Notes under the pieces: generated by a model
The model's database searches: none
Told to the model about the DNA's origin: nothing
The model's input: only the letters and a program-made list of their open reading frames with translations
Part shown: one piece after another, positions 36,166 to 45,932 of the stretch
Position numbering within the stretch: the stretch's first letter is position 1
How the letters are laid out: every line of letters starts with the position of its first letter
Origin: Pelolinea sp.
Lineage (GTDB): Bacteria; Chloroflexota; Anaerolineae; Anaerolineales; Anaerolineaceae
Assembly: GCA_012797975.1 (NCBI GenBank)
Contig: JAAZOD010000026.1
Location: 1-64,000, forward strand
DNA: 64,000 nt
Reading direction: 5' to 3'
Position numbers and translations under genes: made by a program

Positions 36166-36876
36166 CTACTCCTTCTTCTTGGTCTTTTCAACTGGCTTGA
36201 TCAGTTCTTCAACCAGTTTTTTTACTTCTTCAAAGATCTCTTTTGCCGAGCGGTTGGCATCCACCACCTTAAATTGGTATTCTTCTGCCATCAGGTCAAA
36301 CTGCTCGATCATACTGGTTTGATATTGCACGAAACTGTCATATAGATTTTGCTCTTTGATGATGTCCATGCCCGATTCCCAGAAATTGAATCCACGTCCG
36401 TGGATGATGCGGGTTACCAGGGTGGGAATATCGGCCTTGAGATAAATCACCAGGTCGGGAACGAGCGCAAAACCATAGACTTGGCGTGTCCATTGCGGAT
36501 CAAGACCGCGCACCATGTCGCGGGCGATGATGGAATAGAAATAACGATCAGAAAGGACATGAAACCCTGCTCTTAATGCAGGGATGATCTGATTCTCAAG
36601 GCGGTCCGCGAAATCTGTGGCATAGAACAGACTGAGCGTGGTGGGGGTGAGAGTGTTCCCTTCTTTGGCTTTATCCAATCCTGGCTGGGTGAGGGGTGAG
36701 CGGCGCAGCCCGGTATCGGAAACTGCATAATTATTCTTCTCAAGCCATTTTTTTAATAAGGCCACCTGTGTTGACCTTCCGACCCCGTCCGTACCCTCTA
36801 GAACAATCAGTTTCCCTTTTAAGGATTCTTTGTTGAGATAGGGAAAGCCGCTGCCGTAGAATTTCATTTTCGCCAT
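36166..36876 (-). CDS. Thymidylate-kinase-like protein with Arg in Walker A
   Basis: A 236-residue member of the TMK-like P-loop kinases: LSDRYFYS (DRY motif), ATDFADRLENQIIPAL and a C-terminal charged tail. The P-loop reads GTDGVGRST, so the Walker A lysine is Arg34 (codon AGG); the usual form is GKST. The REPGGT loop typical of dTMP kinases is also absent (DTGLRRSPL). Either activity is weak or lost, or the protein acts as partner of its neighbour. ATG at 36876 follows AGGAG. It is a tandem paralogue of the next gene, 3 bp apart. Confidence 0.88.
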   Translation of the reverse strand: MAKMKFYGSGFPYLNKESLKGKLIVLEGTDGVGRSTQVALLKKWLEKNNYAVSDTGLRRSPLTQPGLDKAKEGNTLTPTTLSLFYATDFADRLENQIIPALRAGFHVLSDRYFYSIIARDMVRGLDPQWTRQVYGFALVPDLVIYLKADIPTLVTRIIHGRGFNFWESGMDIIKEQNLYDSFVQYQTSMIEQFDLMAEEYQFKVVDANRSAKEIFEEVKKLVEELIKPVEKTKKKE

Positions 36877-36879
36877 GCT

Positions 36880-37611
36880 TTACTCCTGTGCGGCTTCAGC
36901 ATTCCGCTGCTTTTTTTCATAGTTTTTTGCGGATAAGGTTGGGTTCGGCAATCCTTCCCAACCTCTCAAGATGGAATTGACCAAACTGCGGATCTCTTTT
37001 TGCTGATTTTCGACGGGTTTTTTGGCGTTGATGACCTTAAAGTTGAATTCCCCGATCATCTTTTCATATTCATCCAGCACCCGGCTCTGGAAAAGGCGGA
37101 AACTGGTGACCTTTTTATCCGAGAGTCCCAGATCCATACCGGCTTCGTAATATTTAATCTTTGCCCGTGAAGCAAGGATGCGTTCCACCGCCGTATCAAT
37201 ATCCACTTGAAAATATAGAGCCAGATCGGGTTGAATGGCGAATGAATAAAGATTGCGTACCCAATTACGATCCACGCCGCGAGCCACATCGCGTGCAAAA
37301 GCTGTAAAGGCGTAGCGATCGGCGATCACGATCACCCCTGCTTTTAAGAGGGGAAGCAGATGGTTCTCCCAGCGGTCGGCAAAATCCGTTGCCTGGATCA
37401 GACTGAATGTTGTGGGAGTGAAGAGGCGTTCTTTTTTTCCCAATTTGGTGGTGCTTTTTACCAGTGGTGATGAATTCCATTCGCTGAAATAAACCGACTT
37501 CCCTTTATCTTTCAGCCATTTATAGATAAGATCGATCTGTGTCGATTTTCCACTTCCGTCAATCCCTTCTACGATGATCAACTTCCCTTGGGTTGGATTC
37601 GGTTTTAACAT
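36880..37611 (-). CDS. Thymidylate-kinase-like protein with intact Walker A
   Basis: A 243-residue paralogue of the adjacent gene with an intact P-loop, GIDGSGKST (K22), plus IADRYAFT and ATDFADRWENHLLPLL. Like its neighbour it lacks the REPGGT loop (SEWNSSPL instead), so dTMP as the substrate is not certain. It is the first gene of the cluster TMK-TMK-CHAD-phosphoesterase-HD. The 162-bp gap upstream to phoU holds no gene. A weak minus-strand -10 (TACAAT, 37649-37644) without a good -35 is the only promoter candidate. Confidence 0.88.
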   Translation of the reverse strand: MLKPNPTQGKLIIVEGIDGSGKSTQIDLIYKWLKDKGKSVYFSEWNSSPLVKSTTKLGKKERLFTPTTFSLIQATDFADRWENHLLPLLKAGVIVIADRYAFTAFARDVARGVDRNWVRNLYSFAIQPDLALYFQVDIDTAVERILASRAKIKYYEAGMDLGLSDKKVTSFRLFQSRVLDEYEKMIGEFNFKVINAKKPVENQQKEIRSLVNSILRGWEGLPNPTLSAKNYEKKQRNAEAAQE

Positions 37612-37773
37612 GCCAGTTCCATTTCTAACACTCGGTTTTATCTATTGTATATTTTTATTACGAGAATTGCTATGACAGATTGAAGAACACTCCTGGAGCA
37701 TTGACACGTAAGTATTTCATTTTTAGTGATGAATTTAAAAAGCTATGGTTTCACAGATTTTTGAAGTGGGTGA

Positions 37774-38460
37774 TCAGGAATCGGAAACATCTCCCTCGTC
37801 ATCATTCGAACTCATTTCCATTAATTCACCAGTGGTGATGAAGATGGTGCGTTCACAAATATTGGTGACCCGGTCAGCAAAACGTTCCAAATTATGGGCA
37901 ATCCACAGGATGTCATTGGCTTCATCCATTTGGGATGGGTTGGCAATGGCGTATTGGATGGTTTCGTGATAGATCTTGGTATAGAGATCGTCAACGATAT
38001 CGTCTTCCTGCGGAATGGCGGCTGCCTGGTTGGGATTTTGTTTCAAAAAGGCGTCCAGACCGCGATGAAGCATACTGACGCTTTGTTCGGCCATTTTTTG
38101 AAAATCGCGTACCGGGATGGCGATATCGGATTTTCCGATCTTGATATTGATCTTGGCGATACCTTTGGCATAATCGGCCATTCTCTCCAGCTCGTTGACG
38201 ACCAGCAGCATGGCTGCCAGCAAACGCAGATCACGGGCAAAGGGCTGCTGGGTGGCCAGCAGGATAATGATGGCATTTTCCAGAGCAAAGCGCTTTTCAT
38301 TGATGACCGTATCTTCTTCGTAAATACGTTTGGCTTCCTTCAAATCGCGGGTCTTCAACGTGTTGGTGGCGTCCAAAACCGCTTGTTCGACCATGCTGCC
38401 CAACAGATAGATCTCATCTTGTATTTGAGTTAACTTTGAATCCAATGTTTCACGCGGCAT
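37774..38460 (-). CDS. phoU: Phosphate transport regulator PhoU
   Basis: A 228-residue protein with two three-helix PhoU repeats, each with the metal-site pattern ExxxxD: NELERMADYAKGIAK (about 89-103) and HNLERFADRVTNICERT (about 190-206). PhoU connects the Pst transporter to the PhoR kinase and restrains phosphate uptake. Two ATG codons are adjacent (38463 and 38460); GAGG spacing favours the second. It lies 18 bp downstream of pstB, the common pst-phoU order. Confidence 0.95.
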   Translation of the reverse strand: MPRETLDSKLTQIQDEIYLLGSMVEQAVLDATNTLKTRDLKEAKRIYEEDTVINEKRFALENAIIILLATQQPFARDLRLLAAMLLVVNELERMADYAKGIAKINIKIGKSDIAIPVRDFQKMAEQSVSMLHRGLDAFLKQNPNQAAAIPQEDDIVDDLYTKIYHETIQYAIANPSQMDEANDILWIAHNLERFADRVTNICERTIFITTGELMEMSSNDDEGDVSDS

Positions 38461-38478
38461 CATTCACCTCTATGTAAT

Positions 38479-39264
38479 CTATCCAAAACGCCCGGAAATA
38501 TAATCTTCGGTGATCTTTTCACGAGGGTTGGTAAAGACCTGAGTGGTTTTCCCGTATTCAATGATATACCCGGAGCGATCAGGATACATATTGAATACCA
38601 TGGTGTAGTCAGAAGCCCGGGCGGCTTGCTGCATGTTATGAGTCACTATGACAATTGTATATTCTTTTTTAAGATTTTGGATTAATTCCTCAATTTTCAA
38701 GGTGGCGATGGGATCAAGCGCCGAAGCGGGTTCATCCATCAGAATGACTTGAGGTTCTACCGCCAGCGCGCGCGCAATGCATAAGCGTTGTTGTTGACCA
38801 CCCGAGAGTGCCAGCCCTGATTTATTGAGGTTATCCTTCACTTCCTCCCAAAGGGCGGCTTGAACAAGACTTTTTTCAACGATATCGACCAGCACTGCTT
38901 TATTCTTCAGGCCGTGTGCCCTTGGGCCGTATGCCACATTATCAAAAATGGATTTTGGGAAGGGGTTCGGACGCTGGAAAACCATGCCCACTTGTTTGCG
39001 CAATTCCACCACATCCTGCGTAAAGATATTCTCATTGTCCAAGAAGATATTTCCGGTGGTTCGCACCGAAGGGATCAGTTCATTCATGCGATTGATGGAG
39101 CGCAGGAAGGTGCTTTTTCCGCAGCCCGAAGGTCCAATGATGGAGGTGATGGCGTGTTCGGGAATATCGACATTAATATCCTTCAATGCCTGGAAATCTC
39201 CATAAAAGAGATTGAAGTCCTTGGCAATGATCTTTGAATTTCCGTTTAGTTTCGATGATCGCAT
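38479..39264 (-). CDS. pstB: Phosphate ABC transporter ATP-binding protein
   Basis: A 261-residue ABC ATPase with Walker [11 protein letters not shown]-loop [20 protein letters not shown], signature LSGGQQQR, Walker [14 protein letters not shown] and H-loop [15 protein letters not shown]. The sequence NPFP and the RxSDY region are typical PstB. Energises phosphate import with PstCA. GGAAGC serves as a close SD; 5 bp after pstA. Confidence 0.97.
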   Translation of the reverse strand: MRSSKLNGNSKIIAKDFNLFYGDFQALKDINVDIPEHAITSIIGPSGCGKSTFLRSINRMNELIPSVRTTGNIFLDNENIFTQDVVELRKQVGMVFQRPNPFPKSIFDNVAYGPRAHGLKNKAVLVDIVEKSLVQAALWEEVKDNLNKSGLALSGGQQQRLCIARALAVEPQVILMDEPASALDPIATLKIEELIQNLKKEYTIVIVTHNMQQAARASDYTMVFNMYPDRSGYIIEYGKTTQVFTNPREKITEDYISGRFG

Positions 39265-39269
39265 GCTTC

Positions 39270-40205
39270 CTACTTTCCACTCAAGCGCTTTTGAAAATAT
39301 TTTGATGAAAGATTGATTGCCAAATTCAGGATCATGATGATGATGATCAAAATGGCAGAGGTACCCATGGCTTTATCAAAAGCCCTGGTTTCTGTGGCCA
39401 ACATATAAACATGCAGAGCCAGAGTTCTCCCTGAAGACATCAGATTCTGAGGAAGGCGGTAGCTTCCACCAAGTGTAACCCAGAAAATGGCGGTCTCCGA
39501 TATGATTCTACCAATACTTAACACAATTCCAGTAACGATTCCTGGAATTGCGGCTGGAAGCACAACCCCTGTGACCGTCTGCCACTTGGTGGCACCCAAC
39601 CCTAACGACCCCTCCCGATACGATTCAGGAACCGCCAGCAGGGCTTCTTCGGTCGTGCGGATAATGACGGGCAAGATCAGACAGGCGCCGCTTAATCCCG
39701 CTGATAACAATGAAAATCCCAGTTTCATATACGAAACAAAAATTGCAAAACCAAACAATCCAAAGATAATGGAAGGCACACCTGCCAGAATTTCCACACC
39801 GGTGCGGGCGGTCTTGATCAGCCAGCGGATGAACTTACTGCGTTGCTGTGATTCACTGGCATATTCAATGAAATAAATGGCAGCGCCGATGCCTAAAGGA
39901 GCAGCAACGGCAATGGTAAAAATGACCAGATAAACGGTGGTGACGATGGTGGTGGAAATTCCACCTTCTCCGTCAAACCCGCCAGCCGGGCGGGTGGTCA
40001 GGAATTCAAGATTGATGGCAGGGAGACCTTTCACAAACACATATCCGATGATCCAGATCAAGATTGCCATGGCGGCGAATCCCATCAACCATAGGAAAGT
40101 AAACGCTAAACTTTGTGAAAATTTGCGCCGTTTGAGGTTGGAAGATCGTGCAGACTTTACTCCGCTCCTATTGATTTTTTCCTGGCGAATGAGTGAAGGA
40201 TTCAT
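39270..40205 (-). CDS. pstA: Phosphate ABC transporter permease PstA
   Basis: A 311-residue membrane protein with about six hydrophobic segments and an N-terminal basic stretch. The EAA-like coupling loop is [24 protein letters not shown]-type ([16 protein letters not shown]). [17 protein letters not shown] is diagnostic for Pst permeases. Its start overlaps the pstC stop by 4 bp (ATGA). Confidence 0.95.
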   Translation of the reverse strand: MNPSLIRQEKINRSGVKSARSSNLKRRKFSQSLAFTFLWLMGFAAMAILIWIIGYVFVKGLPAINLEFLTTRPAGGFDGEGGISTTIVTTVYLVIFTIAVAAPLGIGAAIYFIEYASESQQRSKFIRWLIKTARTGVEILAGVPSIIFGLFGFAIFVSYMKLGFSLLSAGLSGACLILPVIIRTTEEALLAVPESYREGSLGLGATKWQTVTGVVLPAAIPGIVTGIVLSIGRIISETAIFWVTLGGSYRLPQNLMSSGRTLALHVYMLATETRAFDKAMGTSAILIIIIMILNLAINLSSKYFQKRLSGK

Positions 40206-41569
40206 GAGTTTTTCTGGCCTTTCATGATGCGATTAGCGAGCCGGTTGATGAACAGGAGGAAGAGGAATAACAAGACGCCGGTAAAGAACAGGGCGGAACG
40301 ATGTGCACCGGCCGCATAGTTGATCTCCACGGCAATATTGCCGGTGAGAGTACGGGCAGTCGAAAAAATGACTGATAAGGGATTCTCATTGACCGGGCTG
40401 GGAATGGCGATGGAGTTGCCAATGACCATGATGAGCGCCATGGTCTCACCCAGGGCTCGGCTGATTCCCAAGATCACCGCTGCAATAATGCCCGAATTGG
40501 CAGCGGGCAGAACCACATCTTTGATGGTCTGCCAGTGTGTGGCGCCCAACGCATACGATGCTTCACGGTAACTGTCGGGCACAGCACGGATGGCATCTTC
40601 GGTGATATTGGTGATGGTGGGGAGGATCATGATTGAAAGAATAATGGATGCATTCAAGATGCCAAAGCCGGTTGTATTTCCTTCAACCGGGATCTGGCGA
40701 ATGAGGGGCGCGATCACCACCATTCCAAACAAACCATATACTACCGAAGGTATGCCGGAAAGCAGTTCAATGGCAGTGCGGAAAATATTACGGATAACAT
40801 CGGGTGCGATCTCAGCTAATAGAATTGCTGTTCCAAAGGATAGAGGTATTCCAATAAGAATGGCCCCCAGTGTGCTGTAAATGGAGCCGACGATCATGGG
40901 AACTAACCCATATTGGCCTTTACCATCGCCGCTAGCGGTTCCCGGGCGCCAAATGGTGTCGGTGAGCAATTCTTTCAACCCTATTTCGGAGATAGCGAGT
41001 TTTGATTCTTGAAAGGTGAAGAGAAAGATGAAAAGGACGATCAAGATTGAACTGAGGGCGGCACCGAACAGGAAATTTTTAACCGTTCGGTTAAAAATGT
41101 GCCTTTGCTTTGGGGTTTCATGGAACGGCCCATCTGCTTTATAGAGAATGTAAAAGAGGATGCCCGGCACCCCAACGTACAAGAAGGTTTTTAAAAGATA
41201 GATCCCAAGATACTTGAGGATATCTTGAACTGAAAGGACCTGTTTGCCTGCAAAAACGACACTTGAAAATTGAAAGATCTGGTTGATCAGGATGACCAGA
41301 CAGGCCAGGATCAAAACGGCAAGCAGACTGGTACGTGCCCAATTTTGTTGGGTGTAGAAGCCTCGGGCGAGGAAAAAGAAAGCAAAACCAAGGATTACCC
41401 CGCTGCCCAGGGCAATTCCACCTTGAACGGGCAGGTGGATCATTCCACGAAATGCCAAAATTCCCATTAGGAGGGATGCAATACATAACATAGCAGAAAA
41501 TAAAGCCAAAAAAACCACAAGAAACGGTTTGTGATAAAACAAAGCTTGAAATTTATTTTTGAGTCCCAT
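40202..41569 (-). CDS. pstC: Phosphate ABC transporter permease PstC with extra N-terminal membrane domain
   Basis: A 455-residue protein; ordinary PstC is near 300. Residues from about 165 onward are a normal PstC with ELLSGIPSVVYGLFGMVV and DSYREASYALGATHWQT coupling loop. Residues 1-150 add about four hydrophobic segments not explained by the permease. An upstream GTG (41599) lies inside a hairpin; the ATG at 41569, after CAGGTAAAA, is preferred. The extra domain could sense or couple phosphate to PhoR/PhoU, but that is inference. Confidence 0.93.
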   Translation of the reverse strand: MGLKNKFQALFYHKPFLVVFLALFSAMLCIASLLMGILAFRGMIHLPVQGGIALGSGVILGFAFFFLARGFYTQQNWARTSLLAVLILACLVILINQIFQFSSVVFAGKQVLSVQDILKYLGIYLLKTFLYVGVPGILFYILYKADGPFHETPKQRHIFNRTVKNFLFGAALSSILIVLFIFLFTFQESKLAISEIGLKELLTDTIWRPGTASGDGKGQYGLVPMIVGSIYSTLGAILIGIPLSFGTAILLAEIAPDVIRNIFRTAIELLSGIPSVVYGLFGMVVIAPLIRQIPVEGNTTGFGILNASIILSIMILPTITNITEDAIRAVPDSYREASYALGATHWQTIKDVVLPAANSGIIAAVILGISRALGETMALIMVIGNSIAIPSPVNENPLSVIFSTARTLTGNIAVEINYAAGAHRSALFFTGVLLFLFLLFINRLANRIMKGQKNS

Positions 41570-41586
41570 TTTTACCTGAGAAACCC

Positions 41587-41620
41587 GAAGATGGAGCACA
41601 GTTCTATGTGCCCCATCTTC
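41587..41620 (-). repeat. Long intercistronic hairpin between pstS and pstC
   Basis: GAAGATGG-x-GCACA pairs with TGTGC-x-CCATCTTC: 13 pairs with one mismatch and a 6-nt loop. No U-run follows, so it is more likely a 3'-stability or processing hairpin protecting pstS mRNA than an intrinsic terminator. Confidence 0.7.
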
Positions 41621-41637
41621 ATTGGAACCATTGAACC

Positions 41638-42549
41638 TTATTTCACGGTGATGTAATCTTGGGCGACGATTTCCTGCCCGGCATCCGAGAGGATGAAGTC
41701 AATGAATGCTTTGGCAAGGCCCTGTGCATCACCATTGGTGAGCAAGTTCAAAGGGCGGAAGATGCTGTAAGTGCCATTCTTGACATTTTCCACGGTTGGG
41801 GCAACAGTATCGATTGCAACGCTTTTTATGGCATCACTGAGATAACCGAAGGAGAGATATCCGATGGTATTGGGGGTGCTGGAAATTACTGTGGAAACTT
41901 GGCCGTTGGACTGCTGCAGAAGTGCGCTTTCCACGATGGGTGTCTCAACGGTTTCGCCGTTTGCATCTTTATAGTTCATAACAAGGTCCTGGAAGGCAGT
42001 ACGTGTGCCAGAACCCTCTTCGCGGGAAACAACCACGATGGGTGCATCCGGTCCACCCACTTCGGAGAAGTTGGTGATCTCACCGGAGAAGATGCCGCGC
42101 ACCTGTTCGATGGAAAGGGTGGGGATATCCAAACCGGGATTCACTACGATCGCGATTCCATCATAGGCAATTTTATAGACTTTCAAGTTGGGGTAGGTTT
42201 CCAGTTCGCTGGATTTCAGATCACGGGAGGCAGTGCCAATATCCACTGTTTCGTCTCCGGCAGAGGTGATGCCAACGCTGGTGCCGCCACCTTGGATCTC
42301 GATGACAACATCTGGATTGGCTTCCATGAAGGATTCGGCCAGCACTTCAGCCAGGGGTTGCACGGTTGTGGAACCGGCAAGCTGCAGTGTCCCGGAAAGC
42401 GGTTCTGCAGTGGGGGCTGCTTCTTCTGCAGTCGCAGCGGCTTCTTCAGCCGTGGGTACAACTTCTTCGGTTGCAGCAGTGCTGCATGCCCCCAGCAGAA
42501 GGGCGCCAACCAGGATGAAACTTAACAAACCTAAATATTTACGAAACAT
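41638..42549 (-). CDS. pstS: Phosphate-binding lipoprotein PstS
   Basis: A 303-residue extracellular phosphate-binding protein anchored by a lipid. A signal peptide leads to the lipobox LLGAC (Cys22), then an Ala/Glu/Thr-rich linker (about 24-50) with repeated TAEEAA units. The PBP fold shows LAGSTTVQPL, GGGTSVGI, ASRDLK and EGSGTRTAF, the phosphate-contact sequences. It is the first gene of pstSCAB-phoU and is preceded by Pho-box-like repeats. Confidence 0.96.
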   Translation of the reverse strand: MFRKYLGLLSFILVGALLLGACSTAATEEVVPTAEEAAATAEEAAPTAEPLSGTLQLAGSTTVQPLAEVLAESFMEANPDVVIEIQGGGTSVGITSAGDETVDIGTASRDLKSSELETYPNLKVYKIAYDGIAIVVNPGLDIPTLSIEQVRGIFSGEITNFSEVGGPDAPIVVVSREEGSGTRTAFQDLVMNYKDANGETVETPIVESALLQQSNGQVSTVISSTPNTIGYLSFGYLSDAIKSVAIDTVAPTVENVKNGTYSIFRPLNLLTNGDAQGLAKAFIDFILSDAGQEIVAQDYITVK

Positions 42550-42581
42550 TTTTCTTTTCTCCTTTTTCTTTTCTAAGCAGA

Positions 42582-42636
42582 ATGATACGAAACCGCTTTT
42601 AACAAGAAGTAAGAGAAAGGTTAAGGTTTAGTTAAG
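42582..42636 (-). promoter_or_regulatory. Pho box array and -10 of the pst operon
   Basis: Read on the minus strand, four TTA-centred repeats lie at 42636-42593: two identical CTTAAC units, then TCTTAC and GTTAAA, starting 11, 12 and 10 nt apart. Eleven-nucleotide direct repeats with a TTAA core are the classic PhoB/PhoP operator layout. A -10-like TATCAT (42587-42582) follows 5 bp downstream, with the last repeat in the -35 place. PhoB control is inferred from this and the adjacent phoB. Confidence 0.7.
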
Positions 42637-42647
42637 GAAATTGCGTA

Positions 42648-44018
42648 TTACTGCCGGATGGGGATGGAAAATGAAAAGATGCTGCCCTTGTTCACAGTGC
42701 TTTCAACCCAAATTTTACCCTCATGGGCTTCTACCAGATGACGGGCAATCGATAATCCTAGCCCCGTTCCGCTCTGTGAACGGGAGCGATCGGTTTTATA
42801 AAATCTCTCAAAAATACGGTCGATGTCTTTGGGGTGAATGCCTATACCGGTATCCTGTACAGAAAAAATGATCCGATCCCCTTTTTGTGCTGCTGAAATA
42901 TGCACTTTACCACCTGGAGGAGTAAATTTGATGGCATTGTGAATGAGATTGATCAATACCTGCTCCAATCGTTCTTGGTCGATCAGCACCTCGGGCAAGT
43001 TGGGGACACAATCGTAAGTGAATTCCAGGCCGGCTCTTTCGGCTTGAACCTGCATGCGGTTGGCAGCATCCGCCAGCAAGATACTAGGAGCAATCGATTT
43101 CTTTTGCAAGGGAACCAGGCCTGATTCAATGCGAGAAAGCTCCAGCAGTTCCTGCACTAACTGGGTGAGATTGTCGATTTCCTTTTCCATCTGCGCCAGA
43201 AAACGTTTTTGGGCGGGTGGGTCCTCCATGGCACCATCGCTTAGGGTCTCTGTGATCAACTTCAGCGAGGTGAGGGGAGTGCGCAATTCGTGCGAAACAT
43301 TGCTGACGAAATCGCGCCGCACGATCTCGAGCTGGTGCAGGCGGGTAATATCCTGAAAAAGGATGAGGATGTTCCCTTCTGTGGCGGGTTCCAATGGCGT
43401 GGCGATACATTGCAGGTAGTTCCGCTCTGGGCTCGTTTCGATCTGCATGGTCTGCTGTGTGTTTTTTTCCTGACAGGTTTGCCATAGCTCTTGAACTCGA
43501 TAATGGCGGATGGTTTCAATCAGCGGTTGGCCACTGATGGCGTTTTCGGGGATGTTGAACATGCGTTTGGCAGCTTGATTTAAAATGCGGACGATCCCAT
43601 GTTGGTCTACGATGCAAATGCCATCGTTCAAGTTTTCCAAAATGCTGGCAAGATAGCGCTGCTGTGAGGTGAGATCGGCGATCGCAGCGTCAGAGCTGGC
43701 AAACGTCTTTAGAACGGTGCTGGTCAGGGCACCGATCTCATCCGACCGATTCATATACTTTTCCAGATCCGGTTTCTTTCCATTTTTTGACAGCAGAAAT
43801 TGGCGTATTTGTTTCAGTGGTTTTTGAATCACCCAGGAAACAAAGAATGACAGAGCGGCTTCCGCCAACAACAAAAAAATCCATTGCGCATACGCAGTGC
43901 GAAATAATTCAAGAAAGGGAAGATTGGTCAAGGCATTCCGAGAAAAGAAGAACACGATTAAAAAGGTGAGAAAAAGAAAGCTAAGGTAGATCTGCCAGAA
44001 AAGAGAAAGCATAAGCAT
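42648..44018 (-). CDS. phoR: Phosphate-regulon sensor histidine kinase PhoR
   Basis: About 456 residues. Two membrane segments (about 5-27 and 43-65) enclose only a short outer loop, so it probably senses through Pst/PhoU rather than an external ligand. A HAMP-like linker, a PAS domain (about 120-230, [16 protein letters not shown]), the phosphoacceptor H in [11 protein letters not shown] and an ATPase domain ([28 protein letters not shown]) follow. The start overlaps the phoB stop (TGATG); a GTG at 44021 is an alternative. It ends 98 bp from pstS, which has its own promoter. Confidence 0.93.
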   Translation of the reverse strand: MLMLSLFWQIYLSFLFLTFLIVFFFSRNALTNLPFLELFRTAYAQWIFLLLAEAALSFFVSWVIQKPLKQIRQFLLSKNGKKPDLEKYMNRSDEIGALTSTVLKTFASSDAAIADLTSQQRYLASILENLNDGICIVDQHGIVRILNQAAKRMFNIPENAISGQPLIETIRHYRVQELWQTCQEKNTQQTMQIETSPERNYLQCIATPLEPATEGNILILFQDITRLHQLEIVRRDFVSNVSHELRTPLTSLKLITETLSDGAMEDPPAQKRFLAQMEKEIDNLTQLVQELLELSRIESGLVPLQKKSIAPSILLADAANRMQVQAERAGLEFTYDCVPNLPEVLIDQERLEQVLINLIHNAIKFTPPGGKVHISAAQKGDRIIFSVQDTGIGIHPKDIDRIFERFYKTDRSRSQSGTGLGLSIARHLVEAHEGKIWVESTVNKGSIFSFSIPIRQ

Positions 44019-44719
44019 CACCCGTCAAAACGATACCCCGCACTGCGCACTGTGATAATTCGCTGTGGGTCGGCAGGATCAATCTCGATTTTTTCACGCA
44101 GCCAGCGCACATGCACGTCCACTGTGCGGCTGTCGCCGAAGTAATCCCATCCCCATACCTGTTCCAGGATCTTTTCGCGACTGAGCACATGCCCTTTGTT
44201 TTCTGCAAAATACAGCAGCAGATCATACTCTTTGGGTTTTAATTCCAGAATGGTATCTGCGAGTTTTACCTCCCGCCGTTCCTGATCGATGACTAAATTG
44301 GCAAAGCGATATTCCATTTTTTGTGCAGTTTGTGTTTGCAGACTTTCCTGAATGATATGAGCGCGCCGTAGCAATGCCTTGACGCGTGCGATCAGCTCAC
44401 GCATGCTGAATGGTTTGGTCAGGTAATCATCTGCACCCATTTCCAGGCCGACCACGCGATCGATCTCATCATCGCGGGCGGTTAACATTAAAATGGGAAT
44501 AGTCTGTTCTTTGCGAATAATACGACAGACCTCAAAACCGTCCATGCCCGGCAGCATGATATCCAGCAGGATGAGATCTGGATTTTCTTTTTTCGACATC
44601 TCCACGGCAGTAGCGCCATCTGCAGCGGTAATGACCTGGTATCCTTGATGGTTGAGGTTGTATTGCAGTGTTTCTTGTAAGGTACGATCATCTTCCACAA
44701 CCAGGATTTTTTCAGCCAT
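44018..44719 (-). CDS. phoB: Phosphate-regulon response regulator PhoB
   Basis: A 233-residue OmpR/PhoB-type regulator: receiver domain with acidic pocket DD10-11 and phosphorylated D53, KPF at about 103, then a winged helix ([32 protein letters not shown]). It likely binds the repeats upstream of pstS. Its start overlaps the glycosyltransferase stop by 8 bp and there is no separate promoter, so phoBR is expressed with the polysaccharide genes. Confidence 0.94.
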   Translation of the reverse strand: MAEKILVVEDDRTLQETLQYNLNHQGYQVITAADGATAVEMSKKENPDLILLDIMLPGMDGFEVCRIIRKEQTIPILMLTARDDEIDRVVGLEMGADDYLTKPFSMRELIARVKALLRRAHIIQESLQTQTAQKMEYRFANLVIDQERREVKLADTILELKPKEYDLLLYFAENKGHVLSREKILEQVWGWDYFGDSRTVDVHVRWLREKIEIDPADPQRIITVRSAGYRFDG

Positions 44720-45923
44720 TCTTCTTTACCACCTTTCGAAATACTTCCAGCAACAGACTGGCGGTTTGCTGCCGGTTGAAGTACTGTTCCACATATACTC
44801 TACCACGCTGCCCCATTTCTTTGCATTGTTTTGGATCATCATGTAAAATACGGATGGCTTGAGCGATGGCAGTGGCGTTGCCGGGTTGAGCGAAGATGCC
44901 GCAACGAGCTTCTTCCACCACCTTTCGAATGACTCCATCGATCACCAGTACAATGGCTTTTCCGGCAGCCATATAATCGAATACCTTGTTGGGATAAGTC
45001 GTTTTGTACATCTCGATCGGTTTCAGAATGGCAATGCAGCAATCAGCGGCCGCCATGGCATGTCCGATCTCTTTTTTCTCAATGGGCGGCAGGAAGGTAA
45101 GATTCTGTAGACCTTTTTGTTCAGCCAGATCCATCAATACGGGTTTTTCCTTGCCATCCCCGATAAAAACAAAATGAATATCCTGCATCTGTTTCAGTTG
45201 GTCCGCGGCTTCGATGACAACGGGCAGATCATTGGACATGCCGTGCGCCCCGGTGTAGAGAACCAGGAATTTATTTCGCCACCGATGTTGAGCGCGGAAA
45301 TCATTTCCTGACTCACCGGTGGGGAACATGGTGGTATCCACGCCGTTGGGAACCAAAAAAACCGATTTCGCTCCCCGCTGCCGCACGTGATCAATATAGC
45401 CGGGCGAGTTCACCACCAGCGCATCAGCATGGCGGTAAAGGAATTTTTCAAGCCCTTCCGAAAGACGGATAAGCGGTTTATTTTTCAAAACACCCACCGC
45501 CACAGCAAACGACGGCCACAGGTCGCGAACTTCAAATACGAACGGCACCCCTTTCAGGCGCGCTACCAGCCAGGCGGTGATCCCTTGAAAAATGGGTGGG
45601 GAGGTGCCCCAAACCACATCCACTTTGTGCATGCGCATGGCTCTGAAAAAAGAAGAATTCATGAACGAGAGGAAGCTGATGATTCGATGAAAGAAGCTGC
45701 GGTGCAGCGCGGGATAGGTATAGGTGCGGAAGATGGTGATACCATCTTCTCGCACAACCTTTTTCTTTTCTGCATCGGGCTTTCCGGTCAGGTAACTGAT
45801 GGGGCTGGCAATGATGGTGACCTGATGGCCCTGCTGGGCCAAAGCACGTGCCAATTCATGATGGCGGGTCCCGCCGGGTTCGTCGATGGCAGCAAAGGCC
45901 TGGTGGATGAGCAGAATGTGCAT
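44712..45923 (-). CDS. GT4-family glycosyltransferase (WbuB-like)
   Basis: A 403-residue GT-B glycosyltransferase. The N-terminal domain has [20 protein letters not shown], typical of WbuB-like enzymes of surface polysaccharide pathways. The C-terminal donor-binding domain has VLYTGAHG and the [20 protein letters not shown] region, with the E of the EX7E motif not obvious in the usual form. Substrate unknown. It lies 9 bp downstream of the heparinase-like gene and overlaps phoB. Confidence 0.9.
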   Translation of the reverse strand: MHILLIHQAFAAIDEPGGTRHHELARALAQQGHQVTIIASPISYLTGKPDAEKKKVVREDGITIFRTYTYPALHRSFFHRIISFLSFMNSSFFRAMRMHKVDVVWGTSPPIFQGITAWLVARLKGVPFVFEVRDLWPSFAVAVGVLKNKPLIRLSEGLEKFLYRHADALVVNSPGYIDHVRQRGAKSVFLVPNGVDTTMFPTGESGNDFRAQHRWRNKFLVLYTGAHGMSNDLPVVIEAADQLKQMQDIHFVFIGDGKEKPVLMDLAEQKGLQNLTFLPPIEKKEIGHAMAAADCCIAILKPIEMYKTTYPNKVFDYMAAGKAIVLVIDGVIRKVVEEARCGIFAQPGNATAIAQAIRILHDDPKQCKEMGQRGRVYVEQYFNRQQTASLLLEVFRKVVKKNG

Positions 45924-45932
45924 ATTTTGATT

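Noticed and set aside
41659-42525. Plus-strand open frame (288 codons) inside pstS
   Set aside because: Fully antisense to a clear PstS gene; composition reflects the codon pattern of the true strand.
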